A DNA stretch of 64,000 nt from contig NC_066513.1 of assembly GCF_024679095.1 (NCBI RefSeq), positions 4,948,737-5,012,736 of the forward strand, in the 5' to 3' direction. Made by a program: the position numbers and the translations under genes. This stretch comes from Eriocheir sinensis (taxonomy: Eukaryota > Arthropoda > Malacostraca > Decapoda > Varunidae). Positions 10,341 to 23,534 of this stretch are shown one piece after another. The notes under the pieces are model-generated. The model was not told where the DNA came from. It made no database searches and worked only from the letters and a program-made list of their open reading frames with translations. The first letter of the stretch is position 1, and each line of letters begins with the position of its first letter.

Positions 10341-10575
10341 TTTATAGTGGTGCCATCCTGTTTGGTTCACGCTGGCCCTTGGAACTCATCTTTGCTCCTG
10401 TGTAGCGTGTCGCTAAAGTCTGGGTTGACAGGTAATCGTTAGGGCAGCATGTGGGTAGTCTTGGGCCACTAGACGGTGACTGAATACTGTCAGCTTGTAG
10501 CGGCGGGAGGTATGCAAACCCTGGTCATTCAGAACACAGCGCCCGCACGCTGACCACTCAGCCACCGCCTTTCTA
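10341..10575 (-). mobile_element. tRNA-derived SINE, divergent copy S1
   Basis: The reverse complement starts with GGCGGTGGCTGAGTGGTCAG, resembling a pol III A box. It carries the family's body phrases (ACCCACATGCTG-like, then the GGTGCCACTATAAA-like segment) in a worn form. The B-box region is poorly preserved. See S3 and S4 for better copies. Confidence 0.7.
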
Positions 10576-10940
10576 ATTCAGTAGCATATCGAATGACTGA
10601 AGAGTTCAGCGACGCGTCTCGAAAACAATACCATCGTTGAGGGCATAGCCGTGTGGAGAACGGTTCAAGCGACTCGGGGCTTCATTCTTAATTCTGTAGA
10701 ATGAACCAAAAAAAAAAAACCACTCATTAGTACCCGATTGCTCTCCCTTTCGGCTTTTCGAAATAGTTGATGTGGGAGGCGGAAGCGTCTGAGAATACTG
10801 ACTTCAATCTTTTTACTACACTGGCAGAGAGGCGACTACGAGAGGCTTAGCTACAGGTCTTGAAGCGCATGGAGAAGCTGGCTAACGTCGATTGCACCAA
10901 ACCAACCCAAGAACCATAGAAATACCAGGCTCTTCTCTTC
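10576..10940. other. No feature recognised
   Basis: Unique-looking sequence with a short poly(A) near 10709. I see no coding frame, repeat or known element end. Confidence 0.5.
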
Positions 10941-11019
10941 CTTTCCTCCCCTCTATTTTTTTATCTCCTCTCTCCTCTTTTTTCTCTCCTCTTTTTCTTC
11001 TCTCCTCATTGATCTTCTC

Positions 11020-11082
<63 letters not shown>

Positions 11083-11295
11083 CCTTTCCTTCTCATTCTT
11101 CTTTCTTCACTTATCCTTTTTTCTTTTCATCTCTTCTTTTTTCATCTCTTCTTCCCTTCCCTTCTCTTCCCTTCCCTCCCCTCCTCTTCCCTTCCGTTCC
11201 GTTCCCTCCCCTTCCCTTCCCTTCCTTCTTTCCTTCCATTCCCTCCCCTCCCCTTCTTTTCCTTTCCTTTCCTTTCCTTCCGTTCTTAGTCAATG
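10941..11295. repeat. Pyrimidine tract: (TC)n core and CCTTCC-type array
   Basis: A perfect TC run at about 11023-11079 is followed by degenerate CTTCC/CCTCC units to 11282. Long open frames rich in Ser/Leu/Phe (plus) or Lys/Gly/Arg (minus) here come from the repeats. Confidence 0.92.
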
Positions 11296-11384
11296 AACGA
11301 AATCACTAAACCTGGCAGTCCCATGATGAGTCAAGGGCCATTATAGTTGCCTGCTCTTCCATGCTTCCGTATTTATGTATCCTT

Positions 11385-11737
11385 CTTTTTCTTCTTCTTC
11401 TTCTTCTTCTTCTTCTTCTTCTTCTTCTTCTTCTTCTTCCTCCTCCTTCTCCTCCTCCCCACATCTCCTCCTCCTTTTCATACTTCTGTTACTTCAGCTC
11501 CTTCTCTTCGTCTTCAAATCTTCCTCCTCCTCCTCCTCCTCCTATTCTTCCTCCTCCTCTTTCTTCTCCTCCTCCTCCTCCTTATCTCCTGCTAGCAGTA
11601 ACGGTGTATAAATTTACTGAGCCACTAAACCAGGTGAACCTGATACATACTTACCTTCCCTCCTCCTCCTCCTCCTCCACCGCGTTCTCCTCCTCCTTCC
11701 ACTACTCCTCCTCCTCTTCTTCCTCCTCCTACTACTG

Positions 11738-11770
<33 letters not shown>

Positions 11771-11865
11771 CTACGCATCTTTTCTTTCATATTTTTTTCT
11801 GTTTTTTTGTTTTTTGTTAAATTTCTTGTTTTCCTTTTTCTTTTTTTTTCTATTTAATTGATTAA
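11385..11865. repeat. (TTC)n / (TCC)n compound microsatellite
   Basis: A pure TTC block at about 11389-11438, TCC-rich blocks to 11585, a short non-repetitive gap (11586-11660), then further TCC and TTC blocks and T-rich sequence. Confidence 0.92.
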
Positions 11866-11878
11866 TTAATTAATTTTG

Positions 11879-11911
11879 TTGTTGTTGTTGTTAGCCTTCT
11901 TCTTCTTCTTC

Positions 11912-11973
<62 letters not shown>

Positions 11974-12110
11974 TACACAGAGACAGACAGAGAGACAGAC
12001 AGACGGGCAGACAGAGCCAGAGAGACAGACATACAAACAGACAGAGAAACAGACAGACAGACGGACAGAGATCAATAACGAGAAAGAGAAGGAAAACGAG
12101 AACGACAGCA

Positions 12111-12162
<52 letters not shown>

Positions 12163-12168
12163 GCACAC
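11879..12168. repeat. (GTT)n-(TTC)n-(GA)n-(CAGA)n-(CA)n compound microsatellite
   Basis: Short GTT and TTC runs lead into GA (11914-11968), then degenerate CAGA/CAGACA units (11970-12070), and CA (12112-12168). Confidence 0.93.
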
Positions 12169-12799
12169 AGGAAGAAACAGAACAGCGGAAGGGAGTCTCG
12201 TATATTCGCGCTCAAACAAATGACGCCCCGGACCGCTGACAGCTAATGTATTCGATGGTCTGGAGCGTCTGTCCGTGGGGCTGGCTGGCCGTCTATCTCT
12301 TAGTGGTGTTATAGTAGGATATCAATGTATTATTATTATTTAATATCACCACGAATTAGGCATACAATTGTCAATGGAAAAAACCCACGACAGATAGATC
12401 ACGCCACCTTATAGGAATGTCGCCCGTCAGTGTTTACCGTCTCAGTTTTGTATACTTCGCACTCCGTTGGTGCGCGGAGGTCACCTTGACATACGTGACC
12501 AATTGTAACAATCATTTTCCAACCTGTAACTCGTCACTCCTTCACGAGAGTCCGACTGACACACAACGACAGTCGCTCTCGTTCCGACGCTTCTTGTACA
12601 TAAAGGCTACGAATATAATTCGCCTTAAGGAAGCTGAAGTCTTAATCAACACCCTTTAAACGCCCCCCGACAAGCCCGTTACAGTGGTGCTGTCTTTAAG
12701 GCGTTCTTGCTGGCTGTCTATCTATCTACTGTTGGTCTTTTACATTTTTTTTCTTTTTAGGGATCTCTTCGATGACCCTGACCCGTTAGTGGCGCAGGC
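12169..12799. other. No gene recognised
   Basis: Mixed-composition sequence. An 80-codon open frame at 12417-12659 has no recognisable motif and no supporting signal, so I leave it uncalled. Confidence 0.5.
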
Positions 12800-13036
12800 G
12801 AATTTTATTTATAGTGTTACCCGTGATGTGTGACTCTTGCCTGGTTCATATGCTGCCCCCCCGGTGCTCCTCTTGACCGAAGTCGGTGACGATACGGTTG
12901 ACTGAAGATCTGGGCAGCATGTGGGTAATCCTGAGACACTCGGCGATGGTTTGAAAATTTAGCCTGTTTCGGTGGAACTCCTAAGTCCACGGGCTCACCA
13001 CGAACGCACGCTGACCACTCAGCTAACGCCTCCCCG
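12800..13036 (-). mobile_element. tRNA-derived SINE, divergent copy S2
   Basis: The minus strand opens with GGCGTTAGCTGAGTGGTCAG (A-box-like) and includes the family phrases CCGAGTG and ACCCACATGCTGCCCAG. It is strongly diverged and lacks a clear poly(A). Confidence 0.68.
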
Positions 13037-13383
13037 CGCATTCTTCTAGTCGATCTTCTCTGTTCCTGGCTGTCTGGCCCTGAGTGCTATTGAGGCCTTT
13101 TTTTTAAAGCTCTCCACTTGTCTGTTTCCAGCTGTTTATCTCTGTCTGTCTGTTGTTTAGGTTTTCTTTCTTGTCTATCTATTCGTCTGTTCCTGGCTGT
13201 CTGTCTCTGAGCGGTGTTGTTGAAGCTTTCTTGTTGACTCTCTTTTCGTTTCCTTTTGGTTTTGTTCATGTTTCTTGCTGTCTATTTATCATATCTTAGC
13301 TTGGCCTTGTTCATAACCTCAAATTCTTTCTTCCTTTTTAATTCTTCCTCTCTATTTTTATCCTGCTTATTCGAACATTTTTT

Positions 13384-13830
13384 AAAGCTTCCAATCCTCT
13401 TTAAACGAGTGGTATTGACATCCATAAGCTACGTCATAACCTCAATTTAGTGCTTCAATATCCTTGCTGTAGCTTCCAATCCCTTTCAAACTAGAGGTTT
13501 TGACACCAATCATCCACTTCATAACCCCAAATCCATTCATCTCTTCAAGCCTACTAATGAAAACCTCTATATAGTGCATCAATAACCTTTTTATAAAGTC
13601 CCATTCTCTTCAAATGAGTGGTCTTGACAGGAATAAGCCACTTCATTAAATCAAATCCCTTCTTCCTCCTTTTATAACAGTCCCAAAAGCTACGTCCTGA
13701 TCCTAAAATCCCTTCTTCCTTTTCAATCCTGCTTATTCGAACCGTTATAGTCAATTCCAATACCTTTTATATAACTTCCAATACCCTCCAAACGAATGCT
13801 CTTAACCCCAAAGATCCGCGCCATCCATCA
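13384..13830. repeat. Degenerate minisatellite, four visible units
   Basis: Related segments start near 13384, 13470, 13592 and 13770. Each contains a version of CTTCCAATCCYTTTCAAAC, then a TTGACA-like block and CACTTCATAA. The spacing is irregular (about 85-180 bp), so the array is old and rearranged. Confidence 0.6.
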
Positions 13831-14360
13831 ACCCTTCCATCCATCCATCGGTCCGCCACATTCACCTCATTTCACCCGCCTCGCTAATGGGCTCTTTTGG
13901 GGACCCTAAACCGGTTAAGTCGTGCGCCGCTCTCCCTGTTATGCTGGGATCACATATCTGCGATTTCGCTCTGCGACGGTTGGCGATTTTGAAAATGCAC
14001 GAAATCGTGGGAGCATCGCCATTGTCTCTGAGAGTTTGCCTCTGTTTCAACTCACAGCAACATAGCAACGGAGGGTCGCTCGCCTATACGCACACGAGGG
14101 CAACAGGCGAGGGGACGTCGAGGTGAATCGTGTGTGAATGCGCGCGACTGTACGCAGAGGAGCCCAATTTTGCAAATAAAACCCGTTTCGACGGTTCGCG
14201 ATGAACGCAGGGCCTGGCGACTAACCCCTTGTCTAGCCGCTCGACGACGCTCGACGTCGCACGCATGATGGAGAAAACGTCGAGGGCGCGTCGCTATATG
14301 ACCCATAATAGGCGAGCAACCCTATCGCGCTCTCTACCATCCATCTCCCACACACCACAC

Positions 14361-14467
<107 letters not shown>

Positions 14468-14994
14468 TCACCAGAAATTAATGTTGGCACCCTGCATATC
14501 CCGACGCTCTAACGCTAAGGTTATTATTTCGGCTGATCAACCTTATAGGTTTTCAATATGGTAAAATAATCCCCATCTGGCAACGCCAGTTGCTTGTGTC
14601 GATTCAAATTTGATAGTCGATTAGTAACGAACACCTAGTGCTTCAAGTAAGTAGTAGCCCGTGCGGCCCTCCCTTGCTGTCGCTGATATTGCTTTATTGT
14701 TTCTTGCTTCTAATTTAGCAGTTCTTAACCTGGGGGTCGTGATCTCCTGGGAACAAATTAAGTTGTTTTGAGGAATATTGGATTTTATTCGTATGGTGTA
14801 AGGTTTTCTCCATGTTATACCGTATCTACAACTTCCGTAATAAATTGGAATTGGAAAGAGTTTTACAATCTGTAATAACTTGCAAACAAGCTTATGAAGT
14901 AGTCAAGAGAACTACATTATAATTTTACTGTGTACTCTAGCTAATAATTTTACTGTGTACACTAGCTTATAATTTTGAATTTTGTTAAACCAGG

Positions 14995-15232
14995 CTATTA
15001 TTTTGCATTTAGGAATACTATTCTATTATTTTGTATTCATGAATACTAGGCTATTATTTAGCAGTTAGGAATACTATTCTATTATTTTGCATTTATGAAC
15101 ACTAGGGCATTATTTTGCATTTAGAAATACTATTCTATTACTTTCCATTCATGAATACTAAGCTATTATTTAGCAGTTAGGAATAATATGCTATTATTAT
15201 AAATTCATAAATATTAGGCTATTATTTTGCAG
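14995..15232. repeat. 28-bp minisatellite, about nine units
   Basis: Units beginning CTATTATT (or close variants) start at 14995, 15023, 15051, 15079, 15107, 15135, 15163, 15191 and 15219, an exact 28-bp spacing. Neighbouring units alternate between types (GCATTTAGGAATACTATT versus TATTCATGAATACTAGG-like), hinting at a 56-bp higher-order unit. It lies inside M1. Confidence 0.9.
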
Positions 15233-15694
15233 GCGGGCAGGGTAGCGGCGTGTGGCAGGACAGTATGAGTGCCAGCATGTGGTCGCTCGCCAATGGTTTT
15301 TCACACCCTCCCGCTCACTCGCTGCCATCTCGTTTTCCGAAGCAGCGTCGCTGCCATACGCACGATGTACAAAGTCGCTCGCATATACGCTCGCATACAC
15401 CGCGACCTCTTACATTTGACGAGGGTATGCGAGCGCATACTGCGATGGTCTCTCGCTTAACCGTGCGAATAATCGTGCGATTTGGCCAATATCGCAGACT
15501 TTCTGCGAACTTTTTGAACATTTCAAAATGTTCGCGCGACGGGCCGGCGCCCGCAAGTCGTGCGAACTTTACCGCGCGACTATTGGGACTAATCGCAGGG
15601 ACGTCGCTACGATGTCGAGCGTATATGCCGATTTCGGAAATTTTCAAAATCGTCAACCGTCGCAGAGCGAAATCGCGGATGTGTGATCCCAGCA

Positions 15695-16200
15695 TTAATG
15701 GCGGCAATATCGCGAGTTATTAAATTCATATATTGTATGTTGACGGGTGGGATCCTGCCGTCAAGTTATTGGTGGGGGAAGAGAGATGGGATTCGTGGAT
15801 GGGGGAGGGGAGGTGGGAGATGTGTGTGTGTGGGTAGGTGGGTGGGTGTGGGTGTGTGGGTGTGGGTTGGGTGGGTAAGCGTAGATAATTTTTTTCTTTC
15901 GTGTGAGTGGTCTTTCTCTTCTCATTTATTTTCATTCTCCACTCCATTTTTTCCTTGTCTACTTCCTTCCCTTCTTCTTTCTTTTTTCTCTTTCTCTCTT
16001 CCTACCTTCCCTCCTTCCTTCATCAATTTCCTTCTTTCTTTCGTTTTGTTTGTTTGTTTCTTTCTTTGCTATTTCTTTCCTTATTTCTTACCTTCCTTCT
16101 TTCCTTCAGTCATTTTCTCACTAGTTAATTTCTTTATATATTTCCTTTCTCCTGTGCTTCCTTATATTAATGCCCTTATCAAAACCATCGCTATTTATTC
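15695..16200. repeat. Low-complexity G-rich then TTCC-rich tract
   Basis: A GGGTGGGTGT-rich part (15770-15880) is followed by a T/C-rich TTCC part to about 16150. No gene is recognised. The 173-codon hydrophobic frame is a by-product of composition. Confidence 0.75.
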
Positions 16201-16890
16201 CTGACAGCCTAATTTATGCCCTAGCAAACAATACAATACGCCCATTCTTGCAACGTGTCCCTTCCTTAACCAAACTCACAATCTTCACACAATCAACCCA
16301 ACATATTCACCCTCATATCCTTCTTTCACCCAAAACTGTCACTCTTAATCGCTAACAACATAATTGCTGTCCTAATCACTATACAATACGTCCTTTCTTT
16401 CAACTATTCCTTTCACTAACCAAACTCATAACCGTCACATATGCAACCTTATATCTTCACCCTTTACATCTATCCCTCTTGCTTAAGATTAAAGTGCTAA
16501 ATGGAGCTTATGAATTATTACGTTGACAATATCTCATCCATAGACCCCAGTTCGAATCCCCGGAGTGAATGAGTTGCCACTTCCACTTGCTAACCAAACA
16601 CAAACCTGACAAATTCAACCCAACATAAACCTTATATCCCTGCCTCTAAAACAACCACACCAAAGCAAACTAAACCGAACGAAGCAACTAACTTCTTTAG
16701 CCTAAAATCAATGTCCCTACCCAAACTATAAATATCTATCCTTAACACCAAAACATTCTGCCCTAACAAACAATGCAATACGCCATCCCTTCCAACTCTT
16801 CCCCTTTCTAGATTCTAACAATACACATTTCAACTTACATTCTAACACAACATTCTGAACACATTCTGAATCCACTAACTACAGAAAAGT
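16201..16890. repeat. Diffuse C/A-rich repeat, no gene
   Basis: The phrase CAATACGYC followed by CTTTCAAC/CTTCCAAC and TAACCAAACTCA-like text recurs near 16232, 16383 and 16781, suggesting an old dispersed or tandem repeat. A lone B-box-like GTTCGAATCCC is present near 16551 without an A box. Confidence 0.45.
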
Positions 16891-16893
16891 CCA

Positions 16894-16895
<2 letters not shown>

Positions 16896-16936
<41 letters not shown>

Positions 16937-17200
16937 ATCACCACACACCCTCAAGCCACTATTACCAACACCGCACATAACACAGTCAGTCCTAGTGTAC
17001 ACAGACACAGCCCCAACATTCCTCAGCCCCCCAGCACTGCCAGACCCACAAAAACACCCATTCCCCGTCAATGAAAGCCCCCTACACACACCCCAGTCCT
17101 CCCTGCCTCCTCCAGCACACCACAGATTATGCCATCTACCCCTCCCCGTTAATACCAACCGTCTTTTCCAGCCCACAGTCTCCCCCAGCACTTAACACTG
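16896..17200. repeat. (CA)n and C-rich stretch flanking P2
   Basis: CA units at about 16896-16935, then CCCCAGCA-rich sequence up to the P2 target duplication. The same C-rich character resumes beyond P2 at 25131-25208 and beyond the split SINE at 27880-28260, so these three pieces were probably once contiguous. Confidence 0.7.
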
Positions 17201-17332
17201 TGCCAGCCCATGAAGGCGGTGGAAAAATGTGAAGTTAAGTCCGCCATCTTGGAGTTGGCAAGAAGCTGCCGCTCCCAGCCTTACCTAGCCTTAGCACTGA
17301 ACTAACTACGCCCTACCTAGACCTCCTTCTTT

Positions 17333-18290
17333 GACATAATGAATTCTAGATATCTTCACGCAACTGGCTACAATTAAGTGCCCCATGAAACATAATGATG
17401 CAGATAAAATAAAAGATTTTCTGATATCAGCAGACACATATATTAGATCACTAGCGCTCCCTGATGGGCAGCTCGTTATATCATTTAATAGGAAGACAGG
17501 CTTTCTTGGTTTTCTCTTCTGCATAAGAAGTCTACATATATACCTATATGAAACCTTAAATGCTACTCCAGCACCAATCCTTAATTTCTTTATGACATTC
17601 AAATTAAGTCAGGACCATATTGAGTTGCTGTTTGGACTGATAAGATGTATGAGAAGTTGGAATAATAATCCAATCGTAAGGCAGTTTATTGGTGGTAGCG
17701 AGTGTTCTAAGGCTTATTGGTTCACGGATAGAGAAAGTCATATCCGTCAGGGTTACTTTATTGACAAAAACATACACAGGTCATAAGGACAAACAAAACA
17801 CATAGAAAAGGTGTTTGTGTGTGTATGCGTGTGTATGAATGTTGTCTGGTGTAGATGACATAAATGTTAGTGTGTGTAGTAAACAATATGTATGAGTTAA
17901 CAATAGGAGGACGAAGACAGACAGTGGAAGTAAACGAGTAACAAGAGAGACAAACATTGAAGACGCACAAGACAGACAGGGAGACGAGGACAGCGACAAT
18001 GAAAATACACTTAACGAGTTTGTGCTGCAGCGCTACATTTTCTTGGGTCACCGGAGAAGCAAAGCACACGGCTTTCAGCGGTGGCTGCTACAAGTTTTCT
18101 GCTGCATATAAGAAAGTGCTTGTTCATAATGATTTACAGAATACTGTTCAAGGCAACTGCTTACCACTGAAGTGTGTTCCAATATTAAGTGTGTCCAGCA
18201 GGTATGTAAGGAACACTGAAAATATTTGTTTTCTCTTCAGGTTATCAATAATTCAGTCCTCAAAAAAGAAGGATACTAGATGATGTCGGT
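17333..18290 (+). pseudogene. P2 transposase remnant, left portion
   Basis: A change relative to P1 deletes the KMNVKLAAQ block. Coding then resumes with MKHNDADKIKDFLISADTY, SFNRKTGFLGFLFCIRSLH, LSQDHIELLFGLIRCM and NNPIVRQF. A 405-bp insert (17688-18092) interrupts at this point. SAAYKKVLVHNDLQNTVQG follows, then GNCLPLKCVPILSVSS (18151-18200), a block typical of P-element transposases and missing from P1. Coding decays near 18280. The catalytic N-terminal part is absent. Identification rests on the motif order shared with P1 and with THAP9-type proteins. Confidence 0.8.
17688..18092. mobile_element. 405-bp insertion in P2, type unknown (solo-LTR-like?)
   Basis: Comparison with P1 shows a clean interruption between NNPIVRQF and SAAYKK codons. 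A 5-bp repeat, AGTTT, flanks it (17683-17687 and 18093-18097). The right edge reads GGCTGCTACA and the left ATTGGTGGTAGC, so TG...CA ends are possible if two bases are discounted. It has no coding content. Size and duplication suit a solo LTR, but that is only a guess. Confidence 0.45.
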
Positions 18291-18307
18291 AATCAAGAGG
18301 CAAAGGG

Positions 18308-18309
<2 letters not shown>

Positions 18310-18381
<72 letters not shown>

Positions 18382-18404
18382 TAGATATATATATATATAT
18401 ATAT
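18310..18404. repeat. (TA)n microsatellite with TAGA interruption
   Basis: It separates the P2 left part from the 5'-truncated family C copy. No sequence lies between the array and the first family C codons. Confidence 0.95.
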
Positions 18405-20092
<1,688 letters not shown>

Positions 20093-20420
20093 CAAGCCAA
20101 TCCCATCTCTCAAAGTGTGTAGTGGTGGTTGGGGGCGCCCATCATCCACTCACTTGATGCAGTGTTACTCCAGTGGAAATGATACATTAGGTGACAAGCC
20201 GAAATAGTTAGCAACAAGTATGCTAACCAATTCAATACGCTAGGTGGTAACCAAGTCACCAGGGTAGGGGACATCTTCTACCTACCCTTGTCTATTCTTG
20301 CACTTGCCTTCAACTCTCTTCTTCTTTCTTTCTTTATGGACTTGGATTAGATGATGACGCCACAGCTGGGTACCCTTCATTTCGTCATCACCTCCAACTC
20401 CTTCATCCAGCGGTGCCACT

Positions 20421-20484
<64 letters not shown>

Positions 20485-20640
20485 CAAAGTTAACCCTATG
20501 TTGTGATTAGCAGGGCAAGGGAGTGTATGGTGGTTACCAGTTTCTCACATTAAAACCATCTTGACTATCAGCACTAGCGAAGTGGCGTCTCGCTATTGAT
20601 TAATATTTTTAACTTTACCTGGCAAGGCGGCTCTGTCAGG
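20093..20640. other. No gene; (TC)n at 20422-20480; possible family D 5' UTR
   Basis: Holds one pure TC array and otherwise unremarkable sequence leading into the family D leader. I cannot place the exact 5' end of family D. Confidence 0.5.
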
Positions 20641-20642
20641 TG

Positions 20643-21500
20643 GATATTGTTTTTCGTCATTTTTTATCTCTGTATTTGGGATTTTTGTCAATTCTTATTT
20701 ATTTATTTTATTATTTTAGGTTAATTTCTTTGTCCGGTGATGTTAACCTCAACCCAGGACCTCGAGATCAGTTTTGTATAGGATTCTCTATTCTAACATT
20801 AGAGGTCTAAAAAACAATTAACTTGATCTCTCTGTCTCAGCTTCAAATTTTGATGTAGTATGTTGTGCTGAGACTCTTGTTTCAGAAATGCGTCATATTT
20901 CAGAGCTTCTTATCCTTGGCTTTAAAAAAACATTACTTCTCAGACGTAATTCGATCCCTAGGGCTCAGGGAATGGCACTTTATATAAGAAATGGCAACAA
21001 TCCTTCTCGAGCTCCTGGATTTGAGTGTGGATGTCATGAAATTATTCTAGTCAAAATCTCTAGTCGTTTTAATAATTTTTATTTATTTTTTACCTATAGA
21101 AACCCTGACCTTGACAATGAGATTTATGATTGTTTTTTCAGTTCAATGGCTAGCATACAAGAAAACGACCCCAAAGCTTCTTTCATCTTTGCTGGAGATT
21201 TCAATGCACATCATGTTGAGTGACTTGGCTCAGTGCCTCCTACTGATCATCATGGTCAGTCTGCATTGGACTTTGCCAACCTGTCGGGATGCGTTCAGCT
21301 CGTAGTTGGCTCAACTCGCCGCTCAGGGAACTGTTTAGATTTAGTGCTGACAGATTCACTTGGTGCTGTTAGTGTTAAAATCTTGAGCCCTATTGGTACT
21401 TCTGATCATTCTACCTTAGCTATTAGTTTGCAATGTAGTTTTCCTGTACCTGATACTTTTAGCACTCGTAAAGTTTTTTTCGAAATCTAGAATTAATTGG
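20643..21500 (+). pseudogene. Family D N-terminus: 2A-like leader and endonuclease
   Basis: A frame with a strongly hydrophobic stretch (FLSLYLGFLSILIYLFYYF, 20661-20717) leads into LSGDVNLNPGPR (20730-20765). This resembles the 2A ribosome-skipping consensus DxExNPGP, with Asn in place of Glu. The frame shifts just after. The endonuclease reads CAETLVSEMRHI (Glu), GMALYIRNG, YRNPDLDNEIYD, FAGDFNAHH (Asp/Asn/His) and, after a TGA replacing Trp at 21222, SGCVQLVVG, LDLVLTD and IGTSDHSTL (final Asp-His). Catalytic residues are largely preserved, but stops and frameshifts block expression. Confidence 0.8.
20730..20765 (+). other. 2A-like ribosome-skipping motif in family D leader
   Basis: Codons for L-S-G-D-V-N-L-N-P-G-P-R follow a hydrophobic segment. 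The NPGP core, the preceding Gly-Asp-Val and the hydrophobic upstream helix are hallmarks of 2A-like sequences known from some non-LTR retrotransposons. The usual Glu two residues before NPGP is Asn, which may lower activity. Confidence 0.65.
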
Positions 21501-23495
21501 AATAGTGTTTATGAGATGACTTGACAGGTGGAATAATATTTTTAAAGCCCCTTCACCAGTTGACTCACTCAATGATGCTCTGACTGACATCTTTCAGAGG
21601 AGAGTACCTCATAAAATTCTTAAAACAAGACTTAGAGACAAAGTGTGGTTTAATGATGAATGCAGAAGAGCCCTTCGGGACAAGCAATCTGCTAATAATA
21701 TGTGGTTTAAGTATAGGACTCGATTTTGTTGGGATAACTATGTCCGAGAACGTGCTAATGCTCTGAGAGTGTATGAAAGTTCTGAGGATAATTACAATAA
21801 GCATCTTAAAGATGTACTTACTGGCACAACTCAGCCTCATTCCTGGTGGGCTGCTTTGAAATCCTCACTTTTTGGGGTTGACTCCTCAATTCCGCCTTTA
21901 TGTAAATCTGATGGCTCAGTCACTTATGATCCCTCTGCTAAAGCCAGTCTTCTTGCTTCTCTTTTTGAGGCTAAGCATAGTGCTATTGTGGTTAACTTAT
22001 CAGATTTCTGTTTTTCATCTCCCAGACTTAATTCTTTTGCATTTAGGTCCTCTGAAGTCCAGGGACTCCTTGATGAATTAGATCCTTATGATGGTTCTGA
22101 TCCATGTGGGTTCTTCCCTCTTTTCTTAGAAAAACAACTGTCACTTATTAGCCCCTAAATTTCCTGTCATTTTTAGAAAACTTATTCGCCTGGGTTGCTT
22201 CCCAGTTTGCTGGCGTACTGCCAATGTCCCTCCAATTCCTAAGGGTATAACTCCCTCAGTTTTACCTATGGAGTACCGTCCGATTTCTATTACTCCTGTT
22301 TTATCAAAACTTTTTGAGCGTTTGCTGGCCAAACGTCTTATGATATTTTTTGAGAGTAATAAGATACTTCCTATACATCAGTTTGGTTTTCGTAAGGGAC
22401 TTGGCACATGTGACGCTCTTTTGACTATGACTCATGATATTCAATGCTATTTAGATGATGGACAAGAGTCAAGAGTGATTTCCTTAGACTTCAGTTCTGC
22501 CTTTGATACTGTTAAGCATAAAGCACTTATATTTAAATTACAATCCGTGGGTGTAGGCAGTTCGTTTTTCAGCATTTTAACCGACTTTTTGACTGGTCGT
22601 AGTCAAAGAGTTGCAAGTGATGGTGCATTTAGCTATTTTAGCCCTGTTAGGGCAGGCGTTCCCCAAGGCAGTGTATTGGGTCCGCTGCTTTTTATATTTT
22701 TTACTAGTGATATGTGGAATGGTATTTCATTAAAAAATTATTGCTTATGCCGATGATGCCAGCCTCTATGTACCTATATCTTCCCCCCAACATAGAATAA
22801 TTGTTGCCGAGGCTCTTCAAGAGGAAATCAATATAATTATCTGCTGGTGCAATCAATGGGAGATGAAATTAAACCCGTCTAAAACCCAGAGTCTTATTAT
22901 TAGTAGATTTAGGACCCACCAGCCTGTTCATCCTCCTATTATTATTAATGGTACACCTATTGGAGATTGCACTTCCTTAAAATTGCTTGGTGTTACCTTT
23001 GATTCTAAATTAACTTTTGAAAAACACATACGGCAGTTGGTGGCATCAATTTCCCCCCAAAACTGGGTTGCTTCGTAAATGCAAAAAAATATACCAGGAT
23101 GATTCAGTTATTTTACCGAATTTTTACTCATTCATCCTCCCTTCCTTTGAATATTGCTCCCCTGTGTGGCTTTCAGCTGCTAATTATCATCTTCATCTTT
23201 TGGAGAGGGCCTTCAGTAATATTAGATTCCTACTACCCAATCTTAACATTACATTAAAGCATCGCCGGTTGGTAGGATTTTTGACATTTCTATATAAAAC
23301 TGTTAGTATTAATGACCATCCCCTTCATAGTAAACTTCCCCCACGTTTAAAGTTTTGGTATATGTTCAGAGAGTTGCCCATCTCACTGCGGTAATTCTCA
23401 CCCTAGCCATGGGTTAGATCTCATTATTCCATGCATTTTGAACCCCATATATATGCATCGCAAATTGACAGAAACGCTGCTACCGATTTATAAAA

Positions 23496-23534
<39 letters not shown>

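Noticed and set aside
12417..12659. 80-codon ORF in otherwise featureless DNA
   Set aside because: No motif, no codon bias visible, no flanking signals.
16545..16570. tRNA or SINE B box (GTTCGAATCCC)
   Set aside because: No matching A box or SINE body around it.
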